Below, piece after piece: positions 43,713-55,023 of a stretch of DNA of 64,000 nucleotides. The stretch comes from Bipolaris cookei (taxonomy: Eukaryota > Ascomycota > Dothideomycetes > Pleosporales > Pleosporaceae). Position numbers and translations under genes: made by a program. Under the pieces are notes generated by a model. That model saw nothing but the letters and a program-made list of their open reading frames with translations. It was not told the DNA's origin and did no database searches. The stretch spans positions 620,001 through 684,000 of the forward strand of contig NRSV01000005.1 of the NCBI GenBank assembly GCA_002286855.1, in the 5' to 3' direction. Numbering within the stretch: the first letter of the stretch is position 1; the number at the start of each line of letters is the position of its first letter.

Positions 43713-46291
43713 TTATGCGGATGGGGACTTATCGGAATATGTTATAGACTGGGCGTGGGGGTTAGAGTACTGTATGTGGGGAATCAAGTACAAAAGTACA
43801 TATGCAAGATGATTGCTGCACGACATCTCGTATGTTATCTAGAATTGCAGCGATTAGGCAAGACCATCGTCCTTACAAACTACTACTTAACTCGCAACTT
43901 CCCACGTTCAACACACACACACACGCACACACACAATAGTAGAGTTATTTGCAGAGGGAGAACCCAAAACTATAACAACTTAAACTGTAACACACGTGCT
44001 CTCTTTATTTCCTTTTTACCCACCTTCCTTCTTTCTGCTATGCCACAATTTCCCAAATGGGTAATTAAAACATAGATGATCGAGTATAGGAACGCGGGTG
44101 GGGCTTGTTGTATTTCCTTTTTTTTCCCTTCCCCAACAATCTTCATCACCATTAATTCGTTCTTGTTTCTTTTTGCCTTGGTCTCTTAGACGTAGTATGA
44201 ATAGATTATAACAAGGGATTTTGAATTTGCGGTCTGGGTTGGTCTTGGGGAATATAGGGGGATGGTGTTACATTGTGGAGTTTGCTTATTTTGGGATTAA
44301 AGTTTCAAGGGTAAGGGGGCGGGCCGGGTCGTAGGTGTTTGGGGCGAGTGGGAGTGTTCAGGAGGTGGAGGTAGTGAAAGGGTGGGCTAACTGGATAGGG
44401 AAGCTGTCCCCGTTCAATTTCCTTAAGTGGATGAAGAGTCTCTTGTGTGGGGAAGGGGAGAATGGAGCTCTTTCTTGGATTGTTTGGTTGGTGCCAAGGT
44501 GTATTTGTGGATGCAGCTCATGATTAGTATTCGCCACACCTGAATGTTGAATATGGCTTCAGCTTTTGGTTCTGCTGGGTGAACTGACCTACTATGTGTA
44601 TCAGTTTACAATAAATTGAGTTTTTTGGTGTGTAATTGGCCCTTAAGACATGATATAGAGGCTAATCATGCAATAAGTTCATATGATATAGGTAAACACC
44701 ATATAGCAGTCAGACTACGTAGAATCACGATAATGGAAGTACTGCAACACCACGGATGGACCAATGATCCCCTCCTACGCTCTTCTGACTCTTACCATCC
44801 CACTACATCCGAACTCAAAGTACGAAGACACATGTTGTGCTGAGCAAGCATTGTGTAAGCATCGTCAACCCCAGTTCACAAGCAGCAAAAGCCCACTCGA
44901 GCAGACCGAACAGCGCCGAAAAAGCAGCGTATTTGACCGACTAGAATCAACACATTTTCCCCTTCCCTTCCCTTTGCAGTAAAATAACCAAGTGGTTGGA
45001 AATATCAAAGGGGGGAGGGTGGAGCACGGGGGGCTGAGGGCAGGGCAGAGGAAGAGGGGGGGCCTGAAAGCATCAGTGGCGTGGGCTTAGTTTTGTTTTT
45101 TGTGCCGAAAAAAGAGGACGAGAAGGAAAAAGAAGGAGAGAACAAAAGGCCGACGCCGATGGCGACCGATGCCGTCGGCGCGAATGTGAGCCATAGAAGG
45201 GTCAAAGGTGGGCCGAAGAGGGAAGTACGCCCGACAGAAAAAGTCCGAAGTAATGCGACTGCAATCAACGGGCGGGTTGTACTGAGATTGGACGTTGTTT
45301 TTGCCGTTAACGGTAGGTTTGGTATGACTGAGACTTGGGCGGTGCTCGGGGATAGGGTGGAGATAAAAGGTGTGATGCAAGAACCACATCTACTGAGTCA
45401 AGCCGTCGAGGCGAATGCCTGGTTGATCTTCTTGCTCCGACTCAGGTTTTGGGTTGGTGATGGGCATGATCGGTGACATGCACCCCTGCATAGTAGCCAA
45501 AAGACTGGGCTTATCGAATTTGCAGTGTAGTACTATAGTGTACTGGCTGTTGTGCAGCAGTTTCGAGATACCATCGAATTCAACCATCACCACCAAGAGG
45601 AAGAATAGCCGCCATGACATTAAGCGCTCAACCCACACAATCTCACAGTCTTTGTGATGATTAATATACATACGGAGTCATTACCCGTTTCAGACACATG
45701 TTTTGTGAATCGTGCAGGGTAGAGTACAAGTATCGCCGGTTTCATGGGGCCGTGATTAACCCGGACCTGGCCAATCGACAACGGGGGCGTATCCGATAGA
45801 TCAGGAAGAGGACTAATGTTACAACAAAATACTGAACATATTGGTCCGACAGCAACGATACAAGGGAATAGAGTTGGCGAGGGCTCACGAGGCTGTTGAT
45901 TGATAGTATCAGTCAGGGCAAGTTGATTGGTGTTGCCGGCATGATGTGCGTCCAGGCGTGCTGGTGAACTGACGTGAGAATGCAGGATGCGGGGGAGATG
46001 CGGGGGATGAAAGGCCCACGAAATCAAATTAGAGTAGTACCTGAATGAGGAAAAGATATAGTGAAACAGCTTAGTTCTGTAGTTTATTAGAACTACCTGG
46101 ATAGTCTATACTGTTCTCCAGTCACACAGTGGAAAATGTCGGGGCCACCATCATTTTGGCTCACCAATGACCGACGAGGCTTGTCGCTGGCATGCTTTGT
46201 GGGAACCCCTTTTGCATCTCTTCTAGGGCACCTTCCAAGCATGTGATGTGCGCTTGGTTGGTGCGACGGTTGTTGCTGTTGTTTGTCGTCC
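43713..46291. other. 2.6-kb gene-free stretch between converging IML2 and ankyrin genes
   Basis: Both neighbours end here, so no promoter is required. It holds a CA-repeat near 43909-43936, a G-rich tract around 44300-44350 and several frames of 60-135 codons (for example 45081-45476 plus and 45620-46027 minus) that lack motifs or proper ATG starts. No transposon ends, tRNA or rRNA recognised. An unseen non-coding RNA gene is possible but not supported. Confidence 0.5.
43909..43936. repeat. CA dinucleotide microsatellite
   Basis: Alternating CA run of about 28 bp with one CG interruption, 200 bp after the IML2 stop codon. Confidence 0.85.
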
Positions 46292-46960
46292 TCAGTCGAC
46301 CCTTCTCTTTACACTTCTTCCTCCATCTTCACCTCCAATGCCACTGACAACATCTTGCACCAGCTCCCTCAATTGGCTCTGCACCTCCTCCGAGTTGTAG
46401 TCGTCTCTCGCCGCCAATTCCTCGATCCGCCTCCGGATCTCCGGATCTGGCGCCTCAGTGGCATCTTCTTCCATAGTGCCCATATTGACCTTGACACCAC
46501 CGGGTAATGGCGGCGGGGGATGTACACCCTCAGTTTCTACAAGACCCGCCGGCATTGACTCAGAGCCAGTTCTCCGACTCCTTAGGTACTGGTAGACTTC
46601 GTGTGCCTCACCTTCTTCCTCGCCAATCTTCTCTTCAGCTGTCTGGCCCTCGCCATTGCGTATGCTAGTGTCTGCACCCAGCTCCTCGACCAGGCATTTT
46701 GCGACTTCGATTTTTTCGGCTGCGAAGAGGGGCGTTTCCCCGTCCTCGTCTAGAATGTTGACGTTGGCATTGAATTTTTGAATCAGGTCGCGCAGCACGG
46801 CGAGTTGGTTGTAGGAGGCGGCGGCGTGAACCAGAGAGTAGCCATGAGCATCGCGCGCTGAGGCAAGGTGCGGGTGCTGCGCCAGCGACGTGAGGATGGA
46901 CTGCGGGCGGGTGTCGATGAGGTTGAGCAAAAGGTCAATGGTTGGCGGCGGTAGCGCCAT
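46292..46960 (-). CDS. Ankyrin-repeat protein (YCR051W-like)
   Basis: Single exon, 222 aa, the same length as the uncharacterised yeast ankyrin protein YCR051W, which it resembles in layout. Two to three ankyrin repeats occupy residues about 35-115: DAHGYSLVHAAASYNQLAVL, DEDGETPLFAAEKIEVAKCL, NGEGQTAEEKIGEEEGEAHE. The C-terminal half is Pro/Glu rich and ends in a predicted helix (ELAARDDYNSEEVQSQLREL) and basic tail. Likely a soluble adaptor; no catalytic motif is visible. It is divergent from the lipid phosphatase gene. Confidence 0.88.
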   Translation of the reverse strand: MALPPPTIDLLLNLIDTRPQSILTSLAQHPHLASARDAHGYSLVHAAASYNQLAVLRDLIQKFNANVNILDEDGETPLFAAEKIEVAKCLVEELGADTSIRNGEGQTAEEKIGEEEGEAHEVYQYLRSRRTGSESMPAGLVETEGVHPPPPLPGGVKVNMGTMEEDATEAPDPEIRRRIEELAARDDYNSEEVQSQLRELVQDVVSGIGGEDGGRSVKRRVD

Positions 46961-47696
46961 GGTAGGCTGGCTTTGATGCGCTTGTCTGACAGTGGTCGGC
47001 TTTCGGGCGTGCTGGATATCCGTATTTGTCCGTATTCGGACGCAGGAGACGCAGTCACTGGGGCTGAGCCTCGGTACTGTACGACTGACTGTACTGTGCG
47101 TATGTGCCTACCTATAGGCACAACACACACTTCCGAGCCAGCCCTAGGAAAAATCAAGCGCAAAGGATGACGTGGGCGGAGATGCGGAGACTTCGCCCGA
47201 CATCCAGTCTCAGCGCATACGCCAGTACGCCAGCGCAAACGCAATAGGCTGGTAACGCTCTGAGCGCCTGCTGAGGCACCGCCGTGTCCATTCAGGCCAC
47301 CGCCTCGAGCCCTGCCTTCACAGCCTCAAGCCGTCCCGCTGGGCGCTTGGCAGTTATCGCGTGCCCTTTTGCCTCACCCCTTGAACCCTTCACTCCGTTA
47401 TTTATGATCTCTCAATCATCATATTACCTGCCCCATGGTAACACCATTCATGCTTGCATCCACTCCACACTACACACGTCAAACTACGCTTGCTTTTCCT
47501 CTTGGTGACACGCACTAGCACTTCAAATCATACCCAAAACACTCGACACTCCCGCCAAGATCAGCAAGTTCAAAGCACCCGTCCATGCGCCTGTCAATTT
47601 GAGCCTTCTGCAACGTTTGATACTCGCACTACTTGGTTCTAATCATCTACCTCCATAACCCTCCACTTCGTTGGTGTCGTACACATTCTTTGGAGC
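46961..47696. promoter_or_regulatory. Bidirectional region between the ankyrin and lipid phosphatase genes
   Basis: 736 bp between divergent start codons. The phosphatase-proximal 250 bp are C/A/T rich, as in fungal leaders. Frames on both strands have no motif. No repeat seen. Confidence 0.5.
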
Positions 47697-49018
47697 ATGG
47701 TAAACATGCAAGCCTTTAACGGAATTAACAGACCGTCGGCACGACTGGTCGCATCCTATATCTTTGACTGGATCGTCATCATCGGCATTGCAGCCGTGGC
47801 CGCCGGCTGGGAGTATATCGAACCCTTCCGTCGTCCTTTCTCACCCGTCGACCTCAACATCTCATATCCCTATCAGACGAGCGAAATGATTCCCACCTGG
47901 CTTCTGGTTGTTGTCTCGCTCGTTGCGCCTGCTGGCATCATCATGGTAGTTTGTCTTGTCTTCGTTCCTGGACCCACGGCCGAGCGCGGAACACCAAAGG
48001 CGCTCATTTGGAGGAGGAAGCTCTGGGAGTGGAACACGGGATGGATGGGCCTGGCGCTTTCACTTGCAACGGCCTTTTTGATTACTCAGGGCATGAAGAA
48101 CTTGTTTGGAAAGCCAAGACCAGACCTGCTGTCGAGGTGCAAGCCAGATCTTAATCGCATCGCCGACTTCGCCATAAACCCCATTGTTGGAGATATCTTC
48201 GATCCAGCCTGGGTACTAGTCACTTCTGGCATTTGCACTCAGACAGACAATGATCGCCTCAAAGACGGCTTCAAGTCTTTCCCAAGTGGACACTCAAGCT
48301 GTAAGCCATTTTTCACCCCCCTCTTGTCCATGAACCTTTGCTAACTAATACCCTTTCAGTTTCATGGGCTGGTCTCCTCTACCTCACTCTCTTTCTGGCT
48401 TCCAAATTCAGCGTCGCAATCCCCTTTCTTCCACCCCGTCCCTTCTCAACAAACCCAGCCTACACCTCTGCCGTCACTCCATCCAATCTCAAGAAGCAAG
48501 CTATGCTGCCAGTGCACAAGCAAGATGCTTCTCTCACATCCTCACCGTACAGCGACGACGCTGTAGTCCCCATTCGCTACCAAAATGCTGCGCCGCCTGT
48601 ATACACTCTGATCCTCATTCTCGTACCTATTGGCTCTGCCATTTACATTACTAGCACACGCTACACCGACTACCGTCACTTTGGCTTCGACATGCTGTTT
48701 GGCACATTGATCGGCGTGACCTGTGCGTGGTTCTCATTCCGCTGGTACCATCTCCCCGTCACCCGAGGTGCGGGCTGGGCCTGGGGTCCACGAAGCTACG
48801 AGCGTGCATGGGGCATTGGCGTAGGCAGAGGTTCTTACGTTGGCACAGAGGGATGGAGCAAGGTGAGTGCAGGTGCAAGGAAAAGGACAGATGCCCAAAT
48901 GGGTGCACACAGTGTGGACGATAGCGAATTGGGCGTCCTGAACCATAACGGTGTGCCACATGCTGGAAACCCACCCAGCTCAAGGCCTTCAAGGGCCGGT
49001 GCATCCCGTGATATGTAA
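47697..49018 (+). CDS. PAP2-type lipid phosphatase (Dpp1/Lpp1-like)
   Basis: Integral membrane phosphatase of diacylglycerol pyrophosphate, phosphatidate and similar lipids. Two exons: 47697-48300 and 48360-49018; intron 59 nt; 420 aa. All three PAP2 signature motifs are present: K-x6-R-P (KNLFGKPRPDLL), P-S-G-H (FKSFPSGHSSF, spanning the intron) and R-x5-H-x3-D (STRYTDYRHFGFD). Six membrane segments can be seen, beginning YIFDWIVIIGIAAVAAG. A Ser/Pro-rich loop of about 60 residues follows the PSGH motif, and the cytosolic tail is Gly/Arg/Ser rich. The next codon after the first Met is Val, with a second Met at position 4; either could be used. Confidence 0.93.
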
Positions 49019-50808
49019 TTGCGTTGTTTGTTTTCCACCTAGGACGTTTCATCAATTTTTAATGTCAAAACAAGTCTAATGGGACGCATGGCATGACGGT
49101 CACTCATTTTCTAGCAGCTTAGTTTGTCTTTACTGCACTTTGTACATAGAAAAGTATCATACCCATCTGCTTTTACCTTTTTTTTTCTCCCCCCACCGTA
49201 ATAGTCTGTAATGTTGGAGACCACAGCGTTGGCTATACTATCACTTGTCATATTGATGGTGTCAACAATCTACTACTGACGATTATCTCATCACTCGCAG
49301 ATATCAAGCGGTAATGTAGAATTCAAATCGTAATTACCCTCAATTTGTAGCCAATCACAATCCACATCCAACAATCTTACATCGTGACATGTAGTCATAG
49401 TTCCAGTACCGTCCCAGCAAAACCAGATCCCCTTCCATCCCTTCCGTCCCGCCTAACTTTATCTACAACACTGATACTATTCCGCATTAGCCAAACCCCA
49501 TACACCCTCCAGATTCACACCACTAAATCCCAACTCAACTCACACGAAGAATACACTGCGCATGGTCATCCAGGCAAGTAGCATAGCACAGATCCAATGA
49601 CGTCCCAGAATATAAACAAAGAAAACGATGTGCATAGAAGATATGATTGGGATTCAAGATCTACAACGCACCAGTACATCCATTCCAGGCGTTTATCGCC
49701 GTAGAAAATTTCTAATTGAATATCCTAAGCACGACTTGTTTGTTATCAAACGAACTTGCCCGTTTAAGAATGACTCTTTTTTCTCCCAACTCACGCTAAA
49801 TGATGACTTGAGGATATATTCAGTATATACCAGATGGTTAAAAAAAACACACCAAAGGACCTATGCTGAATCACTAGTTTTCACTTTCCATTTTCCACTT
49901 TCTCTATCTACGCTGAGGAAGAAGGAAAGGCTCTCTTCGTCCATGTACTCAGCGTATCTGCCAAAGGTTGTGTTTTACCTCCAAGTCTTACAGAACACAT
50001 ATCCGCTGGACTGGTAAATTGTGTTACCTACCCCTTCTTTTAGCTAGAGGTGTGGTAAGGATATGATAGTAGTCGCACGGACTACATGTAGAAGTAGGTA
50101 GGCTTACGTCAGATCCTACTTTTAACGTTAATTTTGACTCGTAATTCCGTGTCATGGTGCCATAGTTTCATGAGTGTGCAGTGTTCTTCTATTCTAGGCA
50201 AGCAAGTTTAATGTTGAAGTAGATTTGTGTCGGCTGCATACGATGTACATGAACGTTTTCTGCAGAATCTATGTCACTGTCAAATCACCGTCGCTGCTTA
50301 GCGTACCTTTCGTTAGGCTATTCTTCTATCATAGATTGCGAAGAACTTTGAAAGATAAGGTATCACGTTCATCTTATTACAACCAAGAAGCAATAGATAT
50401 ACTTGTTAACCGCACAACTCACAGTTCCATAGGTGATTTGAAAAAGCACACATGAGAAGACTTGTAGTCTAACAAGAGATACACTAACAGCTACGTCCTT
50501 CCAAGTGGTACCAGCGCCATCATCAAACCAACGGTACCTTACTTACCAGCAGGAGATATAGGGGGATGTCGCTCTGGGTCTTGTCGCTTTGGGCTACGGT
50601 GTCATGGCAAATCAAATGTACTTTTAATGCTCCTATATATACTTCTCAACCAGCTGGCAGCTGAATAACCTTTCAAGGTAGATCTAGACGCCGGTGTTGA
50701 AAAGACGTGCTGTTCCAACTCTTTCTCCGCTGCTCTTTAGCTGAAGCATGACTATCAGAGTGCATGTATCTTGGGCGGTGTAGGTCGTCCCTGGCCTAAC
50801 AGAGACCT
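49019..50808. other. 1.8-kb gene-free stretch between converging genes
   Basis: Lies between the 3' ends of the lipid phosphatase and OPI3. AT rich. An ATG frame of 129 codons (49628-50017) and a 76-codon frame (50225-50455) are present, but neither has a motif, signal peptide or coding-like composition. No repeat, tRNA or transposon end recognised. Confidence 0.5.
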
Positions 50809-51670
50809 CTACTGACCCTTCTTTCCCCTGGACCTTTCCTCGTCCCTCTTTCGGTAGATCATGGCTGTGAAGGGGTCCTCCCACTTGCATGCAACCGAAT
50901 AGGCAATCGCTACCAGCCCGGAAAGGAGGATGCCAGCTGGCTTTCCGTACCAGATTGCGGTGGCCAAGAAGGACATCGTAGAGCCATGGTACATGGGGGA
51001 GCTGGAGACATTGAAAGGGAAGGTGGTGACAGGCTCATCCATGAGGATTCCGAAGTAGTCTCCTAAATAAGTACCTGTGACGCCGAGAGCCCACATTGAG
51101 GTCACGACGAGAACATTTCCAGTGAGGAAAAGCGGAATCGCTGAGTACTTGATTACAGGAGACAGAAGTGCCGGGTGTGTTGGTTGGTCTGCAAGAGCTT
51201 CGTTGTAGCTGGGCTTTGTTAGTAGTCGAAGTTGATAGACGAAGGGTTGAGATGCCCCGCGAATGACGTTTCACTCTCTGTACGTACAGGTAGTCTCTGA
51301 AGATACCCAGCGAAAAGATGGTCACAGCGAGCGCATAGCAACCAAGTCGTGAGTTACCACTGAAGGTTTTTGTAATGGCCTTGTTGTGGTATTCTGTCAC
51401 TAGTTAGGCTCATGTCGTTTGTGTGTTTGTATGGCTGTCCGCAACAACAATAGCTAAGTACGTACCTTGCTGAGCTGCAATGCTACACCATATGTCAGTA
51501 TTTCTATGAAAGTTTGACGATGCTGACTCACTTCCAAAAGGTAGGGTTGAACGCAATGCTGGCCGCAGATACTGTTGCCTTGTAAGTCTTTGTGTTTACA
51601 AGTGGGGTAAAGCTTCATCGCAATACTTACTCCAGAGACTGGGCTTGCTGAAGTCGATGTATCCAGCCAT
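50809..51670 (-). CDS. OPI3: Phospholipid methyltransferase (Opi3/PEMT)
   Basis: ER membrane enzyme for the last two methylations from phosphatidylethanolamine to phosphatidylcholine, using S-adenosylmethionine. Five exons: 51670-51631, 51571-51532, 51482-51466, 51393-51288, 51208-50809; introns 59, 49, 72 and 79 nt; 200 aa. The spliced N-terminus is MAGYIDFSKPSLW then ISAASIAFNPTFWNIAAQQE and YHNKAITKTFSGNSRLGCYA, typical Opi3 order; WALGVTGTYLGDYFGI and MYHGSTMSFLATAIWYGKPA are the conserved catalytic-face helices, and it ends in a basic tail (KRDEERSRGKKGQ). The third exon is only 17 nt and is invisible without splicing. Length equals Opi3 orthologs (about 200-206 aa). Confidence 0.94.
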
Positions 51671-52077
51671 AATTTCGAGGATGACGAGGTGGAGATTGCA
51701 CAGCGACCAGGCAGGTGAAAGAAAAAGACGGAAGTGACCCGTGTTAAGAGGGATTTGGGGATGTTGTCAGTTTACCGAGCTTGAGCATGTGTCGCTCGGC
51801 AGATGTGGAGCTACAGAACGTCATAGCTCCGGCTTTGCGGACGAACCATCCGAATGAAGAGCGTCACGTGCAGTTCATGAGTATTCATATTTTAATGATG
51901 CTATCACAAGGTATCTGGTAGTGATCTGAGTGAAAGGTGTTCACAGTAGTTCATTACTATTTAAGTGATCCGGATAGTCTCTCAGCATAACATCTATCTG
52001 TCTGTCAAGTTTTCATAACCCCAAGAAGCCTATCGAAAAACAAGATATCCGCTGTCTTAAAGTAAGAAAAAACTCAA
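51671..52077. other. Gene-free stretch between OPI3 and the amino-acid transporter
   Basis: 407 bp with the OPI3 promoter and the transporter 3' UTR. The OPI3-distal part is AT rich. Nothing else recognised. Confidence 0.5.
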
Positions 52078-53700
52078 TTACAAGCCATTGTCGGCACACG
52101 TAAATGGTCCACCAAATCCATCCGCTTTATACCCGTCAATAATCGATTGAACCGTAGCATAAGTCCCTGCGGTGAGGAACAATAGACCGATAAGGCAAAG
52201 CAGGATATTGAAGAAAAAACCAAAATATCCGCGGAGCCCACGTGTCCTCCAGTATCTTGGGCCGTACTTTTCCGAGCGAAGCTGAAAGTACGCAGCGCCC
52301 CAGAAAATGAAGCCAAAGAAGGAGTCGAAAAGCGAGCTCATGAGAGAGAGCAAGTCGGAGAAGAATGGAATGACTTCCGCAATGATGAAAGCCAGGACCC
52401 AGATGACAGCGAGAATTCCGGTCCATGTGAGCCAACCAACGATGGTATGGTCAGTCCTGTGTCGCGATGTAGGTCCAAAGATGCGGAAGAGTACGAATCG
52501 TGCGGTTACGGAAGCATACAAGACGCCGAGGAAGATGATGGTGGGTACCATGAACGTGAATGATACCTTCTTGTATACCTCGTTGGAAATAGAACCAAAT
52601 GCCGGAGAGGTCATGTAATTGGTGCCTGTGTATCCGTACACAACACCTCCCACCAGGGAAAAGACAATGACCTCGCAGATGGTGACAGCCCAGAGCGCCT
52701 TTGGGAAATCCTTCGGTTCCCTCATCTCGGCAATGAAGCTGGGAAGAGTGATTTGACCAATAAAAGTGTAAGAGATGTTCATGAAAGCGCTCATTCCAAG
52801 GACGAAGGTGGTTCCAGCCGGAGGTACAGCATATACTTCGAGCTCTCCCTTACTCGGGTAACCCGCGGGTTTTCCGTCGGCTCCAGAGAAGGCGGCTGCG
52901 AGTATGACGGAGACGAAAGTGAACAAAGCGGAACCGGTTGCTATTGTGGCCAGAGTGTTGAATGTACGGGGAAGGGAAGCCACAAATGAGATGATGGCGG
53001 TGATGGCAGCGAATGTAATGGTGCATGTGCCATGTGAAGTAATTGTGTTCCACCACTTGGCTCCCACGAGACAGTGCAGACCCATGATAAAGACGTCTAT
53101 ACGAGGCGTTAGTTGAGCACAGGGTGGATAAGAGACATAGAGATTGGCTTACTGTTCAGAACAAACATGACTGCGGTAGCATAAAATGCCCATTTTTTGT
53201 TCCAAAAGAGCATTTGCCCAATGTCACAGACATCTCGAATCTGGGGGTGGCGCATACAGAACTCCCTGGAATAGTGTCAGAAGGCACATATTATCATCAA
53301 TTGTACAGACCAAAACCCACCATGTAGTCAAGGATGTGTAAAGGACAAGACCCGCAATCACCGCTGTAAGTATAAGACCTGGTACCAATCCCAAAATCGA
53401 ATAACTCCACGGAAAACTCATGATGGCCAAGCAAATGTACTCGGAGAACAAGAGAGCTGCAGTCTTCTTCCAGCTGCAGGTGCGATATTTCAAAACGTTG
53501 TTGGCCTCGAGTTCAATCTGTTTGCCGATAGTGATGCTAGCATCTGAAATGTCATCGTTGGTAGGCGTAGTAATTCCTTTTGCGGCAGCGGCTTCGGGGT
53601 CGTAGTTTTTCTCTCGATTGCTGGCAATTTTGTCGCTGCTACTCTGGCTAATGTTGTCGGATGGTGAGGCCTTGCGACCCAATAGACCTTTCAACGCCAT
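52078..53700 (-). CDS. Amino-acid transporter, AAAP family
   Basis: Multi-span permease of the amino acid/auxin family (Pfam Aa_trans), related to fungal neutral amino-acid and vacuolar transporters. Three exons: 53700-53321, 53265-53153, 53096-52078; introns 55 and 56 nt; 503 aa. A cytosolic N-terminus of about 75 residues precedes the first helix at SWKKTAALLFSEYICLAIMS with the FPWSYSILGLVPGLILT motif typical of the family; about ten further hydrophobic segments follow (AFYATAVMFVLN, FAAITAIISFVASLPRTFNT, GTTFVLGMSAFMNISYTFIG, LWAVTICEVIVFSLVGGVVY). The open frame extends upstream to a GTG, but the ATG at 53700 is the natural start. Substrate is not predictable. Confidence 0.9.
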
Positions 53701-55023
53701 TTCAAGCAGCGGATACACCTCTTAGAAGGTGTGTAGTAAAAACGATAAGGGGATGTTGGTTCCGGGAGCATTAATTGCGCAGGTAGGACATGGATGTTCC
53801 GGAGTGGGAGCGACTTGTATCACAGATTAAAAGGCCCGGCACGCAGACCGTTATATATGCTGAGTGAGGGAAAGAGGTGTCGAAGAGACTGTTCCAGGAT
53901 GGCTAGGCTAAGATTAGTGGGGGGATTGAGAGGTTCGGTGAAAGCGAACAGCGAGCATGAGAGTGGATCGCTTCCGGTCTGCTGGCGCCACGCTATTGCT
54001 GCGACACACCCCAACCTCGCCTCCATGAAATCTCAGCGTTGGGCTCATGATCGGCAATGCTGCTTTGCTGGGGCTCCTGTCAGCGAAACCATGTTCATGT
54101 GTATCAGCCTCCTCAGAATGCTGCTTTGTGACCGTTAATCAAGGCCCAATATTCGGCCTGATGGCTTTGACAAGCAACTCTCAAGACCGGGTTTTCACCC
54201 TCACACCCTTTCTGCAAGGCCGGCAGCCTGTTACACGCGGCAAGAACAGCCATCCTGATGTCACAGTGCATCCAATAAGCATTGTGGCTAAGCTCCACAC
54301 CCCTCGACTTGGCTTGCTTAGCTTACGCGAACCTGCGGGCCATTCGACGCAACCAAGCCTCGCTAATCCTCCTGCGGGGAACATAAGAATTCTTCCTGTC
54401 TGGCTGGTCTGGAGTCGTTGCCAGTTGGACAGAGCCGCGCCGCATCTGCGTCTGTGGCTGACTGGACGGCTCTGACGTCGCGGATTGGGGGTTTATGCGG
54501 ATGAACAATGAATTCGCCATATGACGTGCTCTGGCACCTGGCCGTTGACCGCGTTACCCCCGGCTTGGCACATCAGAGAACAATGTCTTCTACACATGTA
54601 TGCGCAATAGGCACATACGACTCATTAGCCGTCTTAGAAAGCCCATAGACCCGTCCAGTGCACTTTTTCGTAAGAGATACCTCGAACTGGCCCCACTATC
54701 GCGACTTTTAACCGTTGTCGGCAACCGCCTTTGTCTTTTTGTAGAAGTGGCGGGTGGCGTTTTCATCCTTTCCATCTTCAGATTCTATTGATAACGTCAA
54801 GAGTTTGAAATGTGGTTTTTGAGAAACTACAACTCAGCTGTTTTGTTCCTATCCTCTGCCTTGTCTACTGAAGAAAGAAGAGAAAAACGAGACGCGTAAG
54901 AATGGTGCTTCTCGCATTCTCAGTACTGCGCACCGTAGAATAGAATAAAAGACAAAAAAACGCCTTCGCTAACAAACATTCTATCAAGCCAAGTATGCCT
55001 CCTTCCGCCGCGTACGCCAAAAA
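53701..55023. other. 1.3-kb gene-free stretch between the transporter and SCY1
   Basis: Holds the transporter promoter and the SCY1 3' UTR. A 142-codon frame (54047-54475 plus) and a 114-codon frame (53794-54138 plus) overlap and have no motif. No repeats or RNA genes seen. Confidence 0.5.

Noticed and set aside
45620..46027. 135-codon minus-strand frame in the 2.6-kb spacer, considered as a small secreted protein
   Set aside because: Starts at TTG, lacks a hydrophobic signal peptide at the N-terminus and has no cysteine pattern.
49628..50017. 129-codon ATG frame in the spacer after the lipid phosphatase
   Set aside because: AT-rich, no signal peptide, domain or intron signals, and no conserved-looking composition. 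Could be a lineage-specific gene but nothing in the sequence supports it.
53701..53718. Longer N-terminus of the amino-acid transporter from 53718
   Set aside because: The codon at 53718 is GTG; the ATG at 53700 is the normal start.
54047..54475. 142-codon plus-strand frame upstream of the transporter
   Set aside because: Overlaps several other frames of similar quality; no motif; promoter position.
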